From Hippophae tibetana (Eukaryota; Streptophyta; Magnoliopsida; Rosales; Elaeagnaceae), in NCBI GenBank assembly GCA_037013495.1, contig JAZDXN010000029.1:74501-138500 (forward strand): a DNA stretch of 64,000 nucleotides, in the 5' to 3' direction. The notes under the pieces are model-generated. The model searched no databases and was not told the origin of the DNA. It saw only the letters and a list, made by a program, of their open reading frames with translations. Positions within the stretch are counted from its first letter, which is position 1. Each line of letters begins with the position of its first letter. Shown piece after piece: positions 58,712 through 64,000 of this stretch. A program made the translations under genes and the position numbers.

Positions 58712-60430
58712 TCATCCAACACCTCACTAGACACCTCCTTAATCACCTTTCCAAAGGTGGTGGCAAGGGTGGTGGTGAGGTTGGTTGTGCTAAAAAGACA
58801 CATTTTTTTGTTTTAAGAGTTGTCGAGTACTTTTCATAAATACACACACTTGAAATAAACCAAAAATAAAAGTGACAAAATTGGCTCACTTATATGCTTG
58901 TTCGTCGAAAACCAACACTCTACTTAGCATGCACACTACAAAAACCAATCCGATGGTATGTGTAAACATGCTTGCATACAAAATGTACCTAACTATCTAT
59001 GTGTGTGTATTATTGATCCATTGTAACCAACCTTACCCAGTAGAAGAAAAATACACTAGGTACAATAAATATACACCATATTTCTTACATAAGAGGCCAA
59101 TACAAAGACACGAGCATAACAAGAATTACTAAGGCAATCATATAGGAAGAATTTAAGGAGATGTTATACGAGAGATTCTTCAATAAGAATAGAAAGTCTG
59201 AGAAGGTGGTCAAGTTTAGGAATATCAAATAAGAGGACATGGTTATCGTATAGTGTAAGACTCATTTCAATCAGCTATATAAGATTCCCATAAAATATGA
59301 TGGTACAAGACAATGATAAAGCTTCAAAGTTTTGGATGGGATTTCGAGATGACATCCATGTACAATTAATGCATCATGGCATACAAACCTACAATGCAAT
59401 GATTTCCATACCTTATAGCATTAAGCAAGTCAATGTGGAGTAGTTAAAAGTGGCCACATCATTAAAAAAAGATTAAGGATAAAGGAAAGGAGAAAAAAAA
59501 TTCTAGAAAAGAAGATGTAGTGACCAACACAGTGGATCATTCGAAAGTAACTTGTTTGGGAGTCCTTAGTATCACCCTTACACCTGTTATAACCACAATC
59601 AATTGGCCACCTCTCCAGTCACCTCACCAGCCACTTTTCTAACCCTCACGAAAAGAGGTAGCAAGAATGGTGGGATGGTTGGTGGCGAGATGCTAAAACG
59701 GAAAATTTAGTTGTTCTAAAAGTTTTCAAGTACTTTCTATAAATACCTACACTTGAAATGAACCAAAAAGTAAAGTGAAAACCTCATCTCACTCACATTC
59801 TCACTCGTCAAAAACCAACACTCTACTTAGCATGCACACAGACGTGAGTACAATAGAACATACAGAGTTTGTCTAACTATATGCATGTGTGTATTACTAA
59901 TATATAGTAACCAATCTTATCTAAAGAAAGACAAATACACTAAGTACAATAAATAGACACTATATTTTATACATAGGAAGCTTACACACAGACGTGAGTA
60001 CAATAGAACATACAGAGGAAATCACATGGGAAGAATTGGAGGATATGTTATACAAGAAATTATTCAACTAGATTGGAGAGTCTAACATGGTGGTTAAGTT
60101 TATGAATCTCAAATAAGAGAACATGGCCATCATACAGTATGATACTCATTTCAATCAACTATCAATATTCACAAAAAATATGGTAGTGTAGGACAATGAT
60201 CAAGTTGCAAAGTTTTGGATGGGTTTATGAGACAACATCCATGTACAACAAATATATCAAGGCTAAAAAACTACATTACAATGGTTGCCATAGCTTATAA
60301 CGTTAAACAAGTCAATGTGGAGAAAATGAAATTCAAGCAAGGAACACGTAGTGACCGACATAGTGGATCATACAAAAGTAATTCACCTACGAGTCCTCGG
60401 TAACACCCTTACACCTGTTACAACTATAAT
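58712..60430 (+). pseudogene. Tekay/Del-type leader and gag segment, present twice in tandem
   Basis: Segment 58712-59595 recurs at about 59600-60425. Shared landmarks are the AAAACCAACACTCTACTTAG leader (58910, 59812), GTAACCAA(C/T)CTTA, GAAGAATT near 59150 and 60030, AAAGTTTTGGATGGG near 59325 and 60208, and CACCCTTACACCTGTTA near 59574 and 60404. The gag part reads EEFKEMLYERFFNKN in copy 1 and EELEDMLYKKLFN in copy 2, the WEEFKxxFxxKFF block of gypsy gag. Each copy has a TATA-like (A)TAAATAC before the leader. Both are decayed. Confidence 0.75.
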
Positions 60431-61062
60431 CAATTGTGACATCTTATCCTAAACTCACTATCGATCAATATAGAGGAGTATTGTAGTCCACTTTTAATTT
60501 TAGGGCATCAAATACTTAGAAGAACTACAAGGACAAGCTCAACATATTGGTTGGCAACCCCAATAAAGTTTTTAGAAACCTAGAAGATTGTTCCAAGAAC
60601 AATCCTCTAGGTCTTACTAGCTTCTTATATAGCTTTTCCAATAATGTATCAATACAATACTAAAATTTCAATGTCAATCTTCTACCCGTAGAAAATAAAT
60701 AGGTAAGAATGCTGCTAATAAAGAAAAAGGGTCATAAGGTCAAGCCTTTACATGTCTAGTAGAAAAGAGGACCTTCAGTTCAACAAAATTGTAGAAGGTA
60801 CGATTCTATCATATCTATTTTAGGTATGTGTTCTTTTTGATATTGGTGCTACCTATTTTTTCATTTCTTTAACCTATGCACAAATGTTGAAACTTACAAA
60901 TGAAGACATAGAAACTCCCTTACTTGAAACACTCCACCTTTGGTCAATTCTAATGTCCCATATAAATCTAATAATTGTTCAATAGTGCTTAACAATCATT
61001 GATTCCTAGTTGATCTTGTTATACTCGATATGAGTTATTTTGACATCATCCTAAGAATGGAC
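60431..61062 (+). pseudogene. Gag end and aspartic protease remnant of the Tekay/Del-type fossil
   Basis: Near 60800-60900 traces of the VLFDTGATHSFIS active-site region are visible in two frames (the DNA reads TTTTTGATATTGGTGCTACC). At 61015-61062 the frame reads DMSYFDIILRMD, the FDVILGMDWL motif that links protease and RT in Tekay/Del elements. It is interrupted exactly there by the solo LTR. Confidence 0.75.
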
Positions 61063-62913
61063 TGATGAGCAAAAACCAGCATCGCCGATTCTGCCAATAC
61101 TTTGGTTTTATATTTATAAAACTCTCGCAAGTGCATGAATTATTTCGTAGAAAATGATAAGTATACTCCCAAGGTCGATCTAAGGAAGGAATATATGTGG
61201 TTTTTAATTTATTATTCAAACTTTTAAAAACGAAATTAAATCCTAAACATCCTCTCACGATAGTTTGGTTTTTGTGTTTCTAATCTAATAACATAAAAAT
61301 AAACATAGATACAGATTCAATAAACATTTATGCAACTTTATCATTTCTAATAGTGGAGTATTTATGGATATAATAACTAAGTTAATTATGCTTGCTCATA
61401 TTATTTAGGTTATTAAAGATATAAATTGATATTTATTGATTCTCTCTTTTTTATATGAATACTACTTTTGGTGGGGTTAGATATTCTTTGTTAACTAAAC
61501 AAATCAATTAACACCTATGGTGAGGTTGATAACTAATTTGGTTAATTAAATTAATTCCTTTTTCTAAAAGATTGAAAATGAATCATTTAAATGCCACCTT
61601 TGGTGGGGTTAGACAGTTTAAAATTTATTCATGGTGTCCAAATTAAACCTAAGAATTTAATTATCTGAGTACTAACTTTCAAGTTTTAAAAGCACTACTG
61701 AAAACATGTTCTCAATAAATTTTCACATAATAATTCTTATAAAAACTTTTGAAATAGAGCTTCACTCTAACTACCGGGTGATTGTACCAACAAATAAAAG
61801 AGCACTACTCTAAATTAGATCGGATAACTAAACCTTAAAATCTAATTTTCAGATTTAAGTTTGTAATGAAAAATAATATATTTCTCTCTAACATTCTTAA
61901 TATAAAATCTTGAATAAAAACAAAATCAATTCATTTTAGAGATTTTCACCTATTTAATATTTCGTAAGCATAACAACGTTATTATTATATCATGTTTACA
62001 AATAGCCAGCAAAGTTAAATTTAATCACAGACAAATTAAATATAACATGTAAGAATAAAGCATAAAAAATAACTGTAAAGAAAATAAAATCCTTATAGTA
62101 CTTCGATGCTATTCACGTTGCTGGAAAACCTCCAAACGGAATTTTCACTCTCATTTATTGAATCAAAAAGAAAATAAATTACAAAAACATAACTAGTTCT
62201 TCTCAAAAAGAGAAGAACTCTAAAACTAAGAGAAACTAACTAAGAAAAGCTAAAAACTAAGAAAAAACTAAGAAATGAGAGAAAGAAAGAGAAGAGAAGA
62301 TGTGTTTTGAGGTCTGGTATGAAGTGAAGAGAATGGGAGTATTTATAGGCAAGGAAAGGAATAAAAAGTGGGTGAAAAAAATGATAAAAATGGAGAAAAC
62401 GCGCAGTAGGTGAAGATGAGGTCAGCTGACATCAACAGGTAGGTGGCGTGTGCGAATTGGGGCGTAGATGGGCAGCGGTGCACGCAGACAGCAGCAAGGA
62501 CGTGCAGGGGTGCGTGCGGATAGGAAGTACAGCGCACGCGGGACTGGGCGCGGGCATGCACGGGATGGGCATGCTATGGCGGCTGCTCGGCGCGGCTTGG
62601 CAGCTGAGTGCGCGATTTCCTCCTTTTTGACATTTTTTACCTTTTTGACCCATTTTGTCCAATTTTTCCATATTTTGTTGACTTTTCCTCATTTATTTTT
62701 GAATATATTTGTGATGTATTTCCTCCAGTATTCCTCTTTGAGTCTTTAAGTTACGTTTTTGAGCGAAAATACCTGAAAAACAATAAAAATACCTGTGATT
62801 CTGAAAAGACAAATTTATATAAATATATGATAAAATCATATAAATATATATATTTTTAATCAATTAATGTGCATAAAATTATGGTAATTTTAGTGCTTTT
62901 TGAGCACTCATCA
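61063..62913 (-). repeat. Athila-type solo LTR, 1851 bp, with exact TGGAC duplication
   Basis: TGATGAGCAAAAACCAGC to GAGCACTCATCA, flanked by TGGAC at 61058-61062 and 62914-62918. On the minus strand it ends with GGGAGTATACTTATC...CATGCACTTGCGAGAG, the Athila/Tat LTR pattern, so it reads leftward. It is related to the LTRs of the element at 1343-11668, and its tip matches 345-621. 62400-62625 is a GC-rich island (CAGCGGTGCACGCAG and the like) with several overlapping open frames on both strands that carry no protein signature. Confidence 0.88.
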
Positions 62914-64000
62914 TGGACCGACTGACTAAATATTAAGCCTTGTAAATTCCCTTTGAGATGAATGTTACCATCCATAACCTCAAAGACATAGAAGTTCAAT
63001 TTTATGGTGAAAAGGAGTAAACCTTTCCAATGCTTTCCTTAAGTGATTTTTAGGTGGAAGGTGGAACAAGGAAATCATAGCTCTCCTAAATTATCGAGAA
63101 GTAGACATAAAAAGTGGAAGAATCTTACCATGGATACTAGTGATGAATGATTATTGGGATGTTTGTTTGAAAGAATTGTCTGGACTTCCTCTAGCTTGAG
63201 AAATCGATTTTATAATCAAGTTTTATCTTGGAACTATGCCAATATCTATCACTCCTTACTATATGGCACCTATAGAAAAATAAGAGCTAAGGAGACAACT
63301 ACACATGTTATTGGTGAAATTATTCATTCGATCAAGCTTGTCACCTAGGGAAGCACCCTCTCTCTTTTGTTAAAAAGAAGGATGGAAGCTTCAAAAAATG
63401 CATTGATTATTGTCAACTGAATAGGTTGACCATAAAAAAGAAGTATACTTTACCCCAGATTGATGAATTATTTAAAAAACTTTGCAGACAAGGTAGGGAT
63501 ATCACCAATCATTGGTGAGAGAGTTAGATATACTTGAAACTACCTTCTGTACGTGGTATGGGTATTTCGAATTTTGTGTTATACCATTTGGTCTAACAAA
63601 GCCCATACTATTTTATGGACTTAATGAATCAAATATTTTGACCCTACTTAGATCAATTTATCATTATGTTTATTTATGATATATTTATTTATTCAAAGAC
63701 ACATGAAGAGCATGAAGAACATTGTAGGTTCGCAAACACTAAGAAGCACCAATTTTATGCAAAGTTATCGAAGTGTGATTTATGGCTTATGACATTCAAA
63801 TTCCTCATACATGTCATATCTTGAATAATTATTGTAACGGATTGCTCTAAAATCGAATCAGTATTGATTCACCTTTAATAAAGCTTACTCAAAAAGTAGT
63901 CAAATTCATATGGGACGAAAATTGTGAAGAGGCATTTCAAGAATTGAAGGTACAATTGATAATTACACCAATTTTTATTGTTCTAAATAGTATGGAATAT
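62914..64000 (+). pseudogene. Reverse transcriptase remnant of the Tekay/Del-type fossil, running off the window
   Basis: After the duplication, CGACTGACTAAATAT resumes the MDxLTKY motif. Then ELSGLPLA, EIDFIIKFYLGTMPISIT and PYYMAPIEK near 63170-63280 (ELPGLPPEREIDFxIxLxPGTxPISxxPYRMAPxE), and KKDGS/YCQLN traces near 63375-63425. Later parts are IPFGLTK near 63585, YSKTHEEHEEH near 63696 and FYAKLSKCDLWL near 63754. These match the same family as 48431-50830. The element continues beyond 64000. Many breaks. Confidence 0.82.

Noticed and set aside
62343-62749. Several overlapping open frames on both strands
   Set aside because: They lie inside a solo LTR with TG...CA ends and an exact TGGAC duplication, and carry no protein signature; high GC lowers stop frequency.

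Overview
The window looks like repeat-dense heterochromatin from a flowering plant, probably a dicot with a repeat-rich genome. It is very AT-rich. Every protein signature I recognise belongs to a mobile element: Ty3/gypsy of the Athila/Tat and Tekay/Del types, Ty1/copia, and an En/Spm-type CACTA DNA transposon. I found no intact host gene, tRNA, rRNA or CRISPR array. Species cannot be named from the sequence.

Layout. (1) 1-621: foldback of two LTR ends. (2) 622-18785: an old Athila/Tat-type fossil on + split by nested insertions with readable target-site duplications (TSDs): a 10.3-kb Athila-like element on the minus strand (1343-11668, TSD ATATG) that itself holds a solo LTR (1631-3057); an LTR at 12218-15348 containing a second LTR (12751-14004, TSD CACAC); and a solo LTR at 16991-18226 (TSD AGAAT). 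(3) 18786-24904: telomere-like repeats, a reversed copia fossil, a reversed Athila-like gag-protease fossil and a repeat shared with 52.7-54.0 kb. (4) 24905-34824: about 16 tandem units of ~645 bp. (5) 34825-37802: two unrecognised coding-like fragments, then the LTR, primer-binding site (PBS), leader and gag start of the LTR element from which the tandem unit derives. (6) 37803-47689: a CACTA transposon with both ends, a TNP2-type transposase gene and a TNPA-like gene ending in a Ulp1-type protease domain, plus two large inverted repeats. (7) 47690-64000: fragments of the families above, two Tekay/Del-type pol fossils, Athila-like LTRs stacked at one CCATC target, a tandemly duplicated gag segment, and a 1851-bp solo LTR (TSD TGGAC) splitting the second Tekay fossil, whose RT runs off the window.

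The most unusual structure is the 24.9-34.8 kb array. Each unit is an LTR end, a tRNA-Met-type PBS and the 5' leader, closed on itself at a short TTAGGGTT repeat that occurs 651 bp apart in the donor element at 36104 and 36755. Two unit types largely alternate, suggesting a ~1.3-kb dimer. The CACTA element is the second point of interest, for its 937-bp foldback at the 5' end, the 301-bp hairpin after its last exon, and different subterminal motifs at its two ends.

All boundaries and similarities were read by eye. Products are family-level assignments from motifs; percentages and unit counts are approximate.
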